64,000 bases of DNA from positions 62,001 to 126,000 of the forward strand of contig NZ_JACHOP010000001.1 of the NCBI RefSeq assembly GCF_014199935.1, given 5' to 3'. Under the pieces are notes generated by a model that saw nothing but the letters and a program-made list of their open reading frames with translations, was not told the DNA's origin and searched no databases. Shown here piece after piece: positions 47,533 to 56,656 of this stretch. Every line of letters starts with the position of its first letter. Position 1 is the stretch's first letter. The position numbers and the translations under genes are program-made. This DNA is from Methylorubrum rhodinum. Its GTDB lineage: Bacteria; Pseudomonadota; Alphaproteobacteria; Rhizobiales; Beijerinckiaceae.

Positions 47533-48519
47533 CTAGCTCCCCGGCTTGCGCACGGCGCCAGCGATGTCGACCGCCTTCGGGACCAGGCCGAGGCCGTGAA
47601 ACGTGTCGGCGATGCGCTGCTGCTCGGCGGTCACCGCGGCATCGAGCGGGCGGATGCCGTAGGTCTGGCGCCGGAGCGCGGCGGCGAGGATCGGCGCCGG
47701 GATGCCGACGGACGGGCTCAGCTCTTTGGCGGCGGCGTCGGTGTTGTCCTTGGCCCAGGCATCGACCTCGGCCACCGCCGCCACGACCGCGTCGAGTGCG
47801 GCGCCGTTCTTCGCGGAAAAATCGCGGGAGGACAGGTAGAACTGATGGTTCGGCACGAGGCCGGTGCCGTCGGCGAGCACGCGGGCGTTGCCGCCGGCTT
47901 CCGCCGCCGCGAAGAACGGGTCCCAGATCACCCAGGCATCGACCGCGCCGCGCTCGAACGCGGCCCGACCGTCGGCGGGAGCGAGGTAGACCGGGGTGAT
48001 GTCGGCGAGCGAGAGTCCGGCGGCGTCGAGCGCCCGCACCAGCAGGTAATGGACGTTCGAGCCCTTGTTGAGCGCGACCTTCTTCCCCCGCAGGTCGGCG
48101 ACCGACCGGATCGGGCTCGCCTTGGGCACCAGGATCGCCTCGCCCTGGGGCGCGGCGGGCTCATGCGCCACGTAAGCGAGTGCGTCGCTCGCGGCCTGGG
48201 CGAAGATCGGCGGGGTCTCGCCGGCCGAGCCGAAATCGATCGCGCCGGCGTTCAGCGCCTCCAGCAGCGGCGGGCCGGAGGGGAACTCCGACCACTGCAC
48301 CCGGTAGCCGAGCGCCTTGAGCTTCGGCTCGAGGTTGCCGCGGCCCTTCAGCAGCACCAGCGTGCCGTATTTCTGGTAGCCGATCCGCACCACTTTATCG
48401 TCGGCACGGGCGGCGAGCGTCAAGCTCGCGAAGATCAGGGCGGCGAGCGCGAGCCAGAGGCGCGACAGGATCGTCGGCGCCAAGGGGGTTCGGGAGAGCG
48501 CGCGGGAGCGGGTTTGCAT
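47533..48519 (-). CDS. Aliphatic sulfonate ABC transporter substrate-binding protein, paralogue 2
   Basis: A 328-residue periplasmic binding protein. After a long N-region and signal (LWLALAALIFASLTLAARA), the mature part has VVRIGYQKYGTLVLLKGRG, GPPLLEALNAGAIDFGSAGETPPIFAQAA, LNKGSNVHYLLVRAL and AWVIWDPFFAAAEA, all diagnostic of SsuA. It directly follows ssuD with 11 bases between, so it is within the ssu transcript. It is closely similar in layout to the protein encoded by ssuA at 51579, suggesting duplication and specialisation for different sulfonates. Confidence 0.88.
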   Translation of the reverse strand: MQTRSRALSRTPLAPTILSRLWLALAALIFASLTLAARADDKVVRIGYQKYGTLVLLKGRGNLEPKLKALGYRVQWSEFPSGPPLLEALNAGAIDFGSAGETPPIFAQAASDALAYVAHEPAAPQGEAILVPKASPIRSVADLRGKKVALNKGSNVHYLLVRALDAAGLSLADITPVYLAPADGRAAFERGAVDAWVIWDPFFAAAEAGGNARVLADGTGLVPNHQFYLSSRDFSAKNGAALDAVVAAVAEVDAWAKDNTDAAAKELSPSVGIPAPILAAALRRQTYGIRPLDAAVTAEQQRIADTFHGLGLVPKAVDIAGAVRKPGS

Positions 48520-48530
48520 CTCGCGCCTCC

Positions 48531-49730
48531 TCAATGTGCGCCGACGCGGCGGGTCGGCACGATGTCGTTGGCGATGACCTCGCCGAACGGGCCGTTGTTG
48601 CGCGCGGTGCTCGGCGCCCGGCCGGTGGTGGCGCGCAAGGGGAGCTTCGGGAAGACCAGTTCGGCGAAGCGGTAGGCCTCCTCCAGGTGCGGGTAGCCGG
48701 AGAGGATGAAGCGGTCGATGCCGAGATCGATGTACTCCTTCATCCGGTCGGCGACTTGGGTCGCCGAGCCGACGAGCGCCGTGCCCGCGCCGCCGCGCAC
48801 GAGGCCGACGCCGGCCCAGAGGTTGGGGGAGACCACCAGCTTGTTCCGGTCGCCGCCGTGCAGCGCCATCATCCGCTTCTGCCCTTCCGAATCCTGACGC
48901 TTCAGGGTGGCCTGCGCCTGGGCGATGGTGGTGTCGTCGAGCCGCGAGATCAGTTTTTCGGCTTCCGCCCACGCCTCGGACTCGGTCTCCCTCACGATGA
49001 CGTGGAGCCGAATGCCGTAGGAGAATTTTTTGCCCTTCTTCTCGGCGGCCTCGCGGGCGCGGGCGAGTTTCTCGGCAACGCCTGCGGGCGGTTCGCCCCA
49101 GGTGAGGTAGACCTCGCAATGCTCGGCCGCGACCTCGATGCCGGCGGGCGAGGAGCCGCCGAAATAGAGCGGCGGATACGGCGCCTGGACGGGGCGGAAG
49201 ATCACCCGGCCGCCCTCGGTGCGCAGGTGCTTGCCCTCGAAGTTCACGGTCTCGCCGGCCATCAGCCCGCGCCAGATGTGCAGGAACTCGTCGGTCACCT
49301 CGTAGCGCTCGTCATGCGCCAGAAACACGCCGTCGCCCTTCAGCTCGACGGGGTCGCCGCCGGTGACGACGTTGATGAGGAGGCGCCCGTCCGAGATCCG
49401 GTCGAGCGTCGCGGCCATGCGGGCGGCCACCGACGGCTCCTGCAGGCCCGGCCGCACGGCGACGAGGAAGCGCAGGCGCTGGGTCAGGGGTGCCAGCGCC
49501 GAGGCGACCACCCAGGAATCCTCGCAGGAACGTCCCGTCGGCAGCAGCACGCCGAAATAGCCGAGCTCGTCCGCGGCCTGCGCGATCTGCCGGAGATAGG
49601 GCAGCGACACGTCGCGGGCGCCCTCGGAGGCGCCGAGATAGCGGCCGTCGCCGTGGGTCGGCAGGAACCACAGGACGTCGGTCTTGCCGTCGGTGGGCGG
49701 GTTGCTCGGTAGGCCGGTCGAAGTGCTCAT
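48531..49730 (-). CDS. ssuD: Alkanesulfonate monooxygenase, FMNH2-dependent
   Basis: Cleaves alkanesulfonates to aldehyde and sulfite, using reduced FMN supplied by SsuE, for use of organosulfonates as sulfur source. The 399-residue protein is a luciferase-like flavin monooxygenase with [15 protein letters not shown] near the N terminus, [41 protein letters not shown] and [13 protein letters not shown]. Length and motifs match SsuD. It is flanked by ssuB upstream (32 bases) and a second substrate-binding protein gene downstream. Confidence 0.94.
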   Translation of the reverse strand: MSTSTGLPSNPPTDGKTDVLWFLPTHGDGRYLGASEGARDVSLPYLRQIAQAADELGYFGVLLPTGRSCEDSWVVASALAPLTQRLRFLVAVRPGLQEPSVAARMAATLDRISDGRLLINVVTGGDPVELKGDGVFLAHDERYEVTDEFLHIWRGLMAGETVNFEGKHLRTEGGRVIFRPVQAPYPPLYFGGSSPAGIEVAAEHCEVYLTWGEPPAGVAEKLARAREAAEKKGKKFSYGIRLHVIVRETESEAWAEAEKLISRLDDTTIAQAQATLKRQDSEGQKRMMALHGGDRNKLVVSPNLWAGVGLVRGGAGTALVGSATQVADRMKEYIDLGIDRFILSGYPHLEEAYRFAELVFPKLPLRATTGRAPSTARNNGPFGEVIANDIVPTRRVGAH

Positions 49731-49762
49731 GGGGGTACGCTCCGGAAAGTCTTCCAAAAAAA

Positions 49763-50521
49763 TCAGGCGCCGTTGCGCAGCAGCCGGTCGAGGATGCGGC
49801 CCTCCAACTCGGCGAGCGCCGGGTCGCCGCGGCGGCGGGGGCGGGGCACGTCGACATCGACGTCGAGCGCGATGGCGCCCTCCTCGATCACGAGGATGCG
49901 GTCGGCCATCGCCACCGCCTCGCCGACATCGTGGGTGACGAGGATCGCGGTGAAGCCTTGGGCCTCCCAGATCCGCTCGATCATCGCCTGCATCTCGATG
50001 CGGGTGAGCGCGTCGAGGGCGCCGAGCGGCTCGTCCAGCGCCAGCAGCGCCGGGCGGCTGACCAGCGCGCGGGCGAGGGCCACGCGCTGACGCTGACCGC
50101 CCGACAGGGTGGCGGGCCATTGCCCGGCCTTTTCCGACAACCCGACCTCGCGCAGCACGTCGAGGGCGCGGACCTTGCGGTCGGCCTTGCCGATGTCGCG
50201 GGAGAGCCCGACGGCGACGTTGTCGGCGACCCGCGCCCAGGGCAGCAGCCGCGGCTCCTGGAACATGATTCTCTTCGTTTGTTCGCTGCCGTCGAGCGTG
50301 ATGCGGCCGGCGCTCGGTTCTTCGAGGCCGAGGATCAGCCGCAGCAGGGTGCTCTTGCCGCAGCCCGAGCGCCCGACCACGGCGACGAACTGGCCGGCGG
50401 GGATCGTGAGGTCGAGACCGCGGATGACGGCGGGGCCGTTCTCGAAGGATTTTGCGAGGCCGCGCACGTGAATGGCGAGGCCGCGGTCGGGTGTTTCGGA
50501 GAGGCGGAGGGCGGCGGTCAT
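49763..50521 (-). CDS. ssuB: Aliphatic sulfonate ABC transporter ATP-binding protein
   Basis: Cytoplasmic ATPase that drives sulfonate import with SsuC. The 252-residue protein has Walker [14 protein letters not shown] near residue 50, signature [14 protein letters not shown], Walker [14 protein letters not shown] and the H-loop VTHDVGEA, with the compact length of nitrate/sulfonate/taurine importers. It is downstream of ssuC, from which it is separated by a palindromic repeat, and upstream of ssuD. Confidence 0.93.
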   Translation of the reverse strand: MTAALRLSETPDRGLAIHVRGLAKSFENGPAVIRGLDLTIPAGQFVAVVGRSGCGKSTLLRLILGLEEPSAGRITLDGSEQTKRIMFQEPRLLPWARVADNVAVGLSRDIGKADRKVRALDVLREVGLSEKAGQWPATLSGGQRQRVALARALVSRPALLALDEPLGALDALTRIEMQAMIERIWEAQGFTAILVTHDVGEAVAMADRILVIEEGAIALDVDVDVPRPRRRGDPALAELEGRILDRLLRNGA

Positions 50522-50575
50522 TTTTCAGGTCCGAGCTTCGAGGTTCGGGTCGCGTCGCTCATCCCACCCCTCCCC

Positions 50576-50693
50576 CCTCATCCTGAGGTGCGGAGCGAAG
50601 CGTAGCCTCGAAGGAGGGCTCCAGAAGTCGCTGTGATCCCTGGAGCCCTCCTTCGAGGCCCCTTGCCGAGGCAAGAGGCACCTCAGGATGAGG
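50576..50693. repeat. Palindromic intergenic repeat, AGGATGAGG family, copy 3
   Basis: Begins CCTCATCCTGAGGTG and ends CACCTCAGGATGAGG, with inner arms CCTCGAAGGAGGGCTCCAG and CTGGAGCCCTCCTTCGAGG. Flanking ATCCCACCCC and GGGTGGGAT extend the symmetry. It lies between ssuC and ssuB, inside what is otherwise one operon. Confidence 0.92.
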
Positions 50694-50730
50694 GGAATGG
50701 GTGGGATGGCTGGGAGGTCGAAAAAACCTC

Positions 50731-51582
50731 TCACGTGTTCCGGTAGGCCGGGTTCCAGCTCAGGCAGGCGCGCTCCAGGGCGCGGGTCAGGCTGTCGGCG
50801 AGCTTGCCGAGGGCGGCGTAGATCAGGATCGCCAGCACCACGACATCGACCAGCATGAACTCGCGGGCCTGCATCGCCATGTAGCCGAGGCCGGAATTGG
50901 CCGAGATCGTCTCGGCCACGATCAGCGTCAGCCACATGATGCCGAGAGCGTAGCGCACGCCGACGAAGATCGACGGCAGCGCGCCGGGCAGCACCACGCG
51001 CCAAAAGAGTTCGTGCCGGTTCATGCCGTAGACCCGGCCCATCTCGATCAGTTGCGGATCGACCGAGCGGATGCCGTGGAGCGTGTTGGCGTAGATCGGG
51101 AAGAACACGCCCAGCGCCACGAGGAAGAGCTTGGCCTCCTCGTCGATGCCGAACCACAGGATCACCAGAGGGATCAGCGACAGGTGGGGCACGTTGCGCA
51201 CCATCTGCAAGCTGGTGTCGGTGAGCCGCTCCGACAGGCGCGACAGCCCGTTGGCGAGCCCGAAGAACAGGCCGATGCCGCCGCCGATCAGGAAGCCGGT
51301 CGCCGCCCGCGCGAAGCTGACCCAGAGGTTCTCGAACAATTCGCCCGTCAGCGCGAGGCGCCAGCCCGCGGCGGCGACGTCGAGGGGAGCGGGCATGAAG
51401 CGGGTGGAGACCAGTCCCAGGCTCGCCGCCGCCTGCCAGCCGACGATGACGAGGGTCGGCAGCAGCCAGGGCAGCAGGCGCCCGGCATCGTATCGGGCGG
51501 CGGATTTCGGGATGGCCTCGGCGGCGCGGGCGCGGCCGGGAAGCGAGCGGATGGCGGCGGAATCGGCCATGGTGGGGCTCAT
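50731..51582 (-). CDS. ssuC: Aliphatic sulfonate ABC transporter permease
   Basis: Inner-membrane permease of the sulfonate importer. The 283-residue protein has about six membrane segments (LLPWLLPTLVIVGWQAAASLG, FLIGGGIGLFFGLANGL, LSLIPLVILWFGIDEEAKLFLVALGVFFPIY, and others) and the EAA-loop region MGRVYGMNRHELFWRVVLPGALPSIFVGVRYALG that contacts the ATPase. The start at 51582 overlaps the preceding ssuA stop (ATGA), which favours it over Met51570. Confidence 0.93.
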   Translation of the reverse strand: MSPTMADSAAIRSLPGRARAAEAIPKSAARYDAGRLLPWLLPTLVIVGWQAAASLGLVSTRFMPAPLDVAAAGWRLALTGELFENLWVSFARAATGFLIGGGIGLFFGLANGLSRLSERLTDTSLQMVRNVPHLSLIPLVILWFGIDEEAKLFLVALGVFFPIYANTLHGIRSVDPQLIEMGRVYGMNRHELFWRVVLPGALPSIFVGVRYALGIMWLTLIVAETISANSGLGYMAMQAREFMLVDVVVLAILIYAALGKLADSLTRALERACLSWNPAYRNT

Positions 51583-52532
51583 CCGTTGTTGGTGTTGCGC
51601 TGACGTCCGACGATGTCGGCGACGCGGATGGGGCGGGGAATGATGCCGAGGCCGTGGAAGCGATCGGCGATGCGCTGCTGCTCGGCGATCACGACCTCGT
51701 CCATCGGCGCGATGACGTAGCGGATGCGGTCCACCGTGCGGCGCGTGGCGGCGAGCGGCACGCCGGTGATGCGCGACAGGCTGGCGGCGACCGAGCCGCG
51801 GTTGGCCTCGCACCAGATCGCGACCTCGCCGAGCGCCGCGAGCGCGCCGTCGAGGAGGGCGGGCTGCGCCTCGGCGAAGGTCTTGTTGGCCAGGAAGAAG
51901 TTGTTGGTGGGGGTGATCTCGGGCGCCTGCGCCAGCACGCGCACCCCCTCCCCCTGCTCGGCGATGGCGAAGTAGGGATCCCACACCGTCCAGGCATCGA
52001 CGGTGCCGCCCGCGAACGCCGCGGCGCCGTCGGCGGGGCTCAGCAGCACGGGGGTGATGTCGCGGTAGGTCAGCCCCGCCTTCTCCAGCGCGGCGACGAT
52101 GAGGTTGTGCGAGGAGGAGCCCTTGGCGAAGGCGACGCGCTTGCCCTTGAGTTCGGCCAGCGAACCGATGGTCGACCCCTTCGGCAGCAGGATCGCCGCG
52201 CCCGAGCCGCCGTTCGGCTGGGCGGCGGCGTAGACGAGGTTGGCGCCAGCCGCCTGGGCGAAGATCGGCGGCGCGTCGCCGGTCTGGCCGAAATCGATCG
52301 CGCCGAGATTCAAGGCCTCCAGCAGCGGCGGGCCGAACGAGAACTCGACCCAGCGGACCGTTGCGCCCTGCCCCTTCAGCCGCGCCTCGATCGCGGCCTG
52401 CTCGCGGGCGACCGCGAGGATGCCGTTCTTCTGGTAGCCGATGCGCAGCACGCCGGGCTCGGCGGCGCGGCTCGCCCGCGGCACCAGCGCGGTCGCGAGG
52501 CCGACGGCGAGGAGATGACGACGGTGGAGCAT
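51579..52532 (-). CDS. ssuA: Aliphatic sulfonate ABC transporter substrate-binding protein, paralogue 1
   Basis: Periplasmic binding protein that delivers alkanesulfonates to SsuBC. The 317-residue protein starts with the signal MLHRRHLLAVGLATALVPRASRA, possibly Tat-like given the paired arginines but without a full twin-arginine motif. The mature domain has VLRIGYQKNGILAVAR, FGPPLLEALNLGAIDFGQTGDAPPIFAQAAG, FAKGSSSHNLIVAAL and AWTVWDPYFAIAEQ. Of the three paralogues it is best placed to be the main SsuA, between ssuE and ssuC with overlapping ends. Confidence 0.9.
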   Translation of the reverse strand: MLHRRHLLAVGLATALVPRASRAAEPGVLRIGYQKNGILAVAREQAAIEARLKGQGATVRWVEFSFGPPLLEALNLGAIDFGQTGDAPPIFAQAAGANLVYAAAQPNGGSGAAILLPKGSTIGSLAELKGKRVAFAKGSSSHNLIVAALEKAGLTYRDITPVLLSPADGAAAFAGGTVDAWTVWDPYFAIAEQGEGVRVLAQAPEITPTNNFFLANKTFAEAQPALLDGALAALGEVAIWCEANRGSVAASLSRITGVPLAATRRTVDRIRYVIAPMDEVVIAEQQRIADRFHGLGIIPRPIRVADIVGRQRNTNNG

Positions 52533-52541
52533 CGCCCGCCC

Positions 52542-53120
52542 TCAGCGCGCGGCGGCGCGGGGGAGCGCCTCATGATGCGCCTCTCGGGGCGCGGCCGCAT
52601 CGATCAGCCGGGCGAGTTCCGCGGCGGCCTGCGCGACGCGGGCCCGCACCACGTCGTCGGCGACCCTGCCGTCGGCGATCTCGGTGTCGCCGGCATAGAC
52701 CGAGGTCGGCGCGGTCTGGGCCGCGAAGAAGCCGAACAGCGGACGCAGGGAATGCTCGACCACGAGCGCGTGGCGCGGGCCGCCGCCGGTCGCGGTGAGC
52801 ACCACCGGTTTGCCGACCTGCGTCTCCGGGCCGACGAAGTCGATCAGGTGCTTGAACAGGCCGGCATAGCTGCCCTTGTAGACCGGTGAGCCGACGATCA
52901 GCGCGTCCGCGCCCTCGATCGCCTCGACGATGCGGGCGGCCGGCAGCGGCAGGGCCGAGCGGTTCGCCACCGCGATGCCGGTGCCGGCATCGACGAGATC
53001 GAACACCTTCAGCTCGATAGGCCGCAGCCGCGCCACCTCGGCGGCCACCGCCTCGACCAGGGTGCGGGTGCGCGAGGGGCGGTGCGTGTTGCCCGAGAAG
53101 GCGACGATCCGGGTGGGCAT
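52542..53120 (-). CDS. ssuE: NAD(P)H-dependent FMN reductase
   Basis: Supplies reduced FMN to SsuD. The 192-residue flavodoxin-fold protein has the FMN phosphate-binding start VAFSGNTHRPSRTRTLVEAV, EGADALIVGSPVYKGSYAGLFKHLIDFV, and LTATGGGPRHALVVEHSLRPLFGFF. It is the first gene of the ssu operon, nine bases before ssuA, and follows a 485-base region that should hold the operon promoter. Confidence 0.92.
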   Translation of the reverse strand: MPTRIVAFSGNTHRPSRTRTLVEAVAAEVARLRPIELKVFDLVDAGTGIAVANRSALPLPAARIVEAIEGADALIVGSPVYKGSYAGLFKHLIDFVGPETQVGKPVVLTATGGGPRHALVVEHSLRPLFGFFAAQTAPTSVYAGDTEIADGRVADDVVRARVAQAAAELARLIDAAAPREAHHEALPRAAAR

Positions 53121-53605
53121 GCGGGGTATCCGTCCTGCTGGCTCGTCCGGCGGCCGATCGGCACAGCTCTCCCGTCAGCCGGCGCAAGGTCGCGCCGTCC
53201 GCCGGAGAAGGATGCCGTTCGTTGTGCGGGATGAGCGTGTGTCGTTGGACGGAAATGTAATGAATGCAGGGGCCTCGGAGCAACGGATCGATCTTGCGTT
53301 GTTGATCCGAGGTGGAAAAGGATAGCCTGCCGCGTCGGGTGATAAAGGGAATGTTCTTCGCGGCGGCTCTCCGCGACGACGCCTCGCGGGATCGGGGCGT
53401 CCTTTCGCGCCGATCGTCTCTCGTTCGCTGAGACGAACGAATGCCGGTTTCGAGTGAGGCTCGATCTATGACGTCGGGCCTCCCCCTCCCCCTTGTGGGG
53501 GTGGTTCAGGATGAGGCAAGAGCAGCGCCTCCTGCACCACCCCACCTCCCACCTCCCCTCCACGAGGGGGAGGAGAAGCGGCCGTTTCGGTGCCGTCGAG
53601 GCGCC
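53121..53605. other. Region between ssuE and the ABC-F gene, with repeat
   Basis: About 485 bases. The right half contains the mosaic repeat at 53479-53575; the left half should hold the ssu promoter, and the AT-richer stretch GGAAATGTAATGAATGCAG (53251-53269) is the likeliest place. No CysB/Cbl-like site can be assigned by eye. No gene is convincing. Confidence 0.45.
53479..53575. repeat. Mosaic CTCCCC/GGGGAG repeat near the ABC-F gene
   Basis: Contains CCTCCCCCTTGTGGGGGTGGTTCAG at the left and GCACCACCCCACCTCC followed by CCTCCACGAGGGGGAGG at the right, with GTGGT/ACCAC arms across the middle. It is related to the element at 44841-44955 and ends 30 bases before the stop codon of the ABC-F gene. 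Confidence 0.72.
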
Positions 53606-55228
53606 CTACCCCCGCAGCCCCGGCGCCTCCTGGCCGGTGCGCGCGACGTATTCGGTGTAGCCGCCGCCGTACTGGTGCACCCCGTCCGGCGTCAGCTCCA
53701 GCACGCGGTTCGAGAGCGCGGCGAGGAAGTGGCGGTCGTGGGAGACGAACAGCATCGTCCCCTCGAACTGCGACAGCGCGTCGATCAGCATCTCCTTCGT
53801 GCCGATGTCGAGGTGGTTGGTCGGCTCGTCGAGCACCAGGAAATTCGGCGGGTCGAACAGCATCTTGGCCATCACGAGGCGCGCCTTCTCGCCGCCCGAG
53901 AGCACCCGGCACGGCTTCTCGACATCGTCGCCCGAGAAGCCGAAGCAGCCCGCGAGCGCCCGCAGCGAGCCCTGGCCGGCCTGTGGGAAGCTCGCTTCGA
54001 GATCGCCGAAGACGGTGGCGTCGCCATCGAGCAGGTCCATGGCGTGCTGGGCGAAGTAGCCGAGCTTGACGCTGCCGCCGACCGTGACCGTGCCGGCATC
54101 CGGCGGGGTGCTGCCGGTGATGAGCTTCAGGAGCGTCGACTTGCCGGCGCCGTTGATGCCCATGATGCACCAGCGTTCCTTGCGGCGGATCGAGAAGTCG
54201 AGCCCCTCGTAGACGATGCGGCTGCCGTACTTCTTGTGGATGCCCTTGAGCATGGCGACGTCGTCGCCCGAGCGCGGCGCGGGCTGGAACTCGAAGGCCA
54301 CCGTCTGGCGGCGCTTCGGGGGCTCGACCCGCTCGATCTTGTCGAGCTTCTTCACCCGGCTCTGCACCTGCGCGGCGTGGCTCGCCCGCGCCTTGAAGCG
54401 CTCGATGAACTTGATCTCCTTGGCCAGCATCGCCTGCTGGCGCTCGAACTGCGCCTGGGCCTGCGTGTCGGCCATCGCCCGCTGCTGCTCGTAGAAGCCG
54501 TAATCGCCCGAATAGGTCGTGAGGCTGCCGCCGTCGATCTCGACGATCTTGGTGACGATGCGGTTCATGAACTCGCGGTCGTGCGAGGTCATCATCAGCG
54601 CGCCGTCGTAGTTCTTCAGAAAATCTTCCAGCCAGATCAGGCTCTCGAGATCGAGATGGTTCGACGGCTCGTCGAGCAGCATCACGTCGGGGCGCATCAG
54701 CAGGATGCGGGCGAGCGCCACGCGCATCTTCCAGCCGCCCGACAGCTTGCCGACATCGCCGTCCATCATCTCCTGGCTGAAGCCGAGGCCCGCCAGCACC
54801 TCGTAGGCCCGGCCCTCCAGCGCGTAGCCGTCGAGTTCCTCGAACCGGCCCTGCACCTCGCCGTAGCGCTCGATCAGCGCCTCCATCTCGTCGGCGCGGT
54901 CGGGATCGGCCAACCCCGCCTCGATCGCCTTGAGTTCGGCCGCGATCTCGCTGACGGGCCCGGCCCCGGCCATGGTCTCGGCGACCACGCTGCGCCCGGA
55001 CATCTCGCCGACATCCTGGCTGAAATAGCCGATGGTGATGCCGCGGTCGGTCGAGACCTGGCCCTCGTCCGGCGGCTCCTCGCCGGTCATCATCCGGAAC
55101 AGGGTGGTCTTGCCGGCGCCGTTCGGGCCGACGAGCCCGGCCTTCTCGCCCTTCTGCAGCGCAGCGGAGGCTTCGACGAAGACGAGCTGCCGGCCGTTCT
55201 GCTTGCCGATCTTGTCGAGGCGTATCAT
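53606..55228 (-). CDS. ABC-F family ATPase
   Basis: Cytoplasmic protein with two ATPase domains and no membrane segment, of the ABC-F class that acts on ribosomes in translation or antibiotic protection. The 540-residue protein has Walker A GPNGAGKTTLFRM (near residue 36) and GINGAGKSTLLKL (near 350), signatures KLSGGWKMRVALARI and VLSGGEKARLVMAKM, and Walker B MLLDEPSNHLDL and LVLDEPTNHLDI. An inter-domain linker rich in charge (FERQQAMLAKEIKFIERFKARASHAAQ) matches the P-site tRNA-interaction motif. It resembles YbiT/Uup-type rather than EttA; the subfamily is not certain. Confidence 0.88.
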   Translation of the reverse strand: MIRLDKIGKQNGRQLVFVEASAALQKGEKAGLVGPNGAGKTTLFRMMTGEEPPDEGQVSTDRGITIGYFSQDVGEMSGRSVVAETMAGAGPVSEIAAELKAIEAGLADPDRADEMEALIERYGEVQGRFEELDGYALEGRAYEVLAGLGFSQEMMDGDVGKLSGGWKMRVALARILLMRPDVMLLDEPSNHLDLESLIWLEDFLKNYDGALMMTSHDREFMNRIVTKIVEIDGGSLTTYSGDYGFYEQQRAMADTQAQAQFERQQAMLAKEIKFIERFKARASHAAQVQSRVKKLDKIERVEPPKRRQTVAFEFQPAPRSGDDVAMLKGIHKKYGSRIVYEGLDFSIRRKERWCIMGINGAGKSTLLKLITGSTPPDAGTVTVGGSVKLGYFAQHAMDLLDGDATVFGDLEASFPQAGQGSLRALAGCFGFSGDDVEKPCRVLSGGEKARLVMAKMLFDPPNFLVLDEPTNHLDIGTKEMLIDALSQFEGTMLFVSHDRHFLAALSNRVLELTPDGVHQYGGGYTEYVARTGQEAPGLRG

Positions 55229-55422
55229 GGCGTCCGCGGGTATGTTTTGGGGGTGACTCGCCGCGGATCTACGGCATCGGCGCTCTCGCGGAAAGCCGCA
55301 GCCCTGCCCCGCGCGCAGGCCAGCCTCCCGCCCCCTCCCGGTCCACGCAGCGACGGAAGCGGCCATCTACCGGGCTTACCGCAGCGCACCATCGCGCCCT
55401 CCCCCGTGTCCGAAGGAGCCCC

Positions 55423-56601
55423 ATGCTCCCGCTCCCCATCCTCGCGCTCGCCGTCGCCTCGTTTGGCATCGGCACCACCGAGTTCGTCATCATGGGGCTG
55501 CTGCCCGAGGTGGCCCGCGATTTTTCCGTCACCATCCCGCAGGCGGGCCACCTCGTCTCGGGCTACGCCATGGGCGTCGTGATCGGCGCGCCCATCGTCG
55601 CGATGGCGACCGCGCGGCTGCCGCGCAAGGCCGCTTTGCTCGCCCTGATGGCGGTGTTCACTCTGGGCAACCTCGCCTGCGCGCTCGCGCCGGCCTACTG
55701 GCCGCTGATGGCGGCCCGCGTCGCGACGGCGTTCGCCCACGGCGCCTTCTTCGGCATCGGCGCCATCGTCGCCCGCGACCTCGTGCCCAAGGAGAAGCGC
55801 ACGCAGGCCGTGGCGCTGATGTTTGCAGGACTCACGCTCGCCAACGTGCTCGGCGTGCCGCTTGGCACCGCACTCGGTCAGGCGCTCGGCTGGCGCGCGA
55901 CCTTCTGGGCCGTGGTCGGGATCGGGCTCGCGGCAGGCGCCGCCATCGCGTTCGCGCTGCCCGGCGGGATGCCGGGAACGCGCGGCGGACTGGCCAAGGA
56001 ATTCCGGGCGCTCGGGCGTTGGCCCGTGCTGCGGCCGATGCTGGTCTCGACCCTGTCCTCGGTGAGCTTCTTCACCGTCTTCACCTACATCGCCCCCTTC
56101 CTCACCGGCGTGACCGGGCTGACGCCCGGCGGCGTCACGGGCGCACTGTTCGCCGCGGGCGTCGGGCTGACGGTGGGCAACCTCGCGGGCGGCTGGCTCG
56201 CCGACCGCAGCCTGATGGGCACCGTGCTCGGGAGTTTTTCCGGCATCGTCGGGGTGCTGCTCGTCCTAGCCTTCGTCGCGCCCCACACGGTGCCGGCGCT
56301 CGCCGTGCTGGTTGTGTGGAGCGCGCTGGCCTTCGCGCTGGTCTCGCCGCTTCAGGTCTGGGTGGTGGAAGCGGCGAGCGATGCGCCGAACCTCGCCTCG
56401 ACCCTGAACCAGGGCGCGTTCAACCTCGGCAACGCCACCGGCGCGTGGCTCGGCGGCACGGCGCTGACGCTGGGCGCCGGCTATCGCGAGTTGCCGGTGC
56501 TGGCGGCGGTGGTGTCGCTGATCGGGCTTGGGCTCGCCGCCACAGCGGTGATGCGGTCAAAAGAAAAACCGTCCTTGAGCCTCGCCCAAGGACGGTCCTG
56601 A
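55423..56601 (+). CDS. Major facilitator superfamily transporter, sugar-efflux/AraJ-like
   Basis: A 392-residue, 12-segment inner-membrane transporter. The N terminus (LAVASFGIGTTEFVIMGLLPEVARDFSVTIPQAGHLVSGYAMGVVIGAPIVAMATARLPRK, read in parts) carries the segment-1 GTTEFV signature and the loop 2-3 motif of the DHA1 group that includes AraJ and YdhP. Its substrate is unknown; arabinose, sugars or drugs are known substrates in the group. Its last 35 bases contain a minus-strand terminator for the convergent neighbour gene. It starts 195 bases upstream-divergent from the ABC-F gene. Confidence 0.86.
   Translation: MLPLPILALAVASFGIGTTEFVIMGLLPEVARDFSVTIPQAGHLVSGYAMGVVIGAPIVAMATARLPRKAALLALMAVFTLGNLACALAPAYWPLMAARVATAFAHGAFFGIGAIVARDLVPKEKRTQAVALMFAGLTLANVLGVPLGTALGQALGWRATFWAVVGIGLAAGAAIAFALPGGMPGTRGGLAKEFRALGRWPVLRPMLVSTLSSVSFFTVFTYIAPFLTGVTGLTPGGVTGALFAAGVGLTVGNLAGGWLADRSLMGTVLGSFSGIVGVLLVLAFVAPHTVPALAVLVVWSALAFALVSPLQVWVVEAASDAPNLASTLNQGAFNLGNATGAWLGGTALTLGAGYRELPVLAAVVSLIGLGLAATAVMRSKEKPSLSLAQGRS
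56559..56595 (-). terminator. Intrinsic terminator of the 56657-57355 gene, inside the MFS coding sequence
   Basis: On the minus strand CCGTCCTTG and CAAGGACGG form a nine-base-pair stem around a nine-base loop, followed by TTTTTCTTTT. This is a clear rho-independent terminator for the minus strand. The hairpin and T tract lie inside the last 43 bases of the plus-strand MFS gene. Confidence 0.88.
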
Positions 56602-56611
56602 CGACACCGAC

Positions 56612-56640
56612 GGCGCCCGCCCGATGCACGGGCGGGCGCC
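56612..56640. other. Perfect GC-rich hairpin between convergent genes
   Basis: Arms GGCGCCCGCCCG (56612-56623) and CGGGCGGGCGCC (56629-56640) surround a five-base loop, ten bases after the MFS stop. No T tract follows on the plus strand (AATAACTCG), so termination of the MFS transcript here would have to be hairpin-led only. Confidence 0.6.
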
Positions 56641-56656
56641 AATAACTCGAAAAGAA

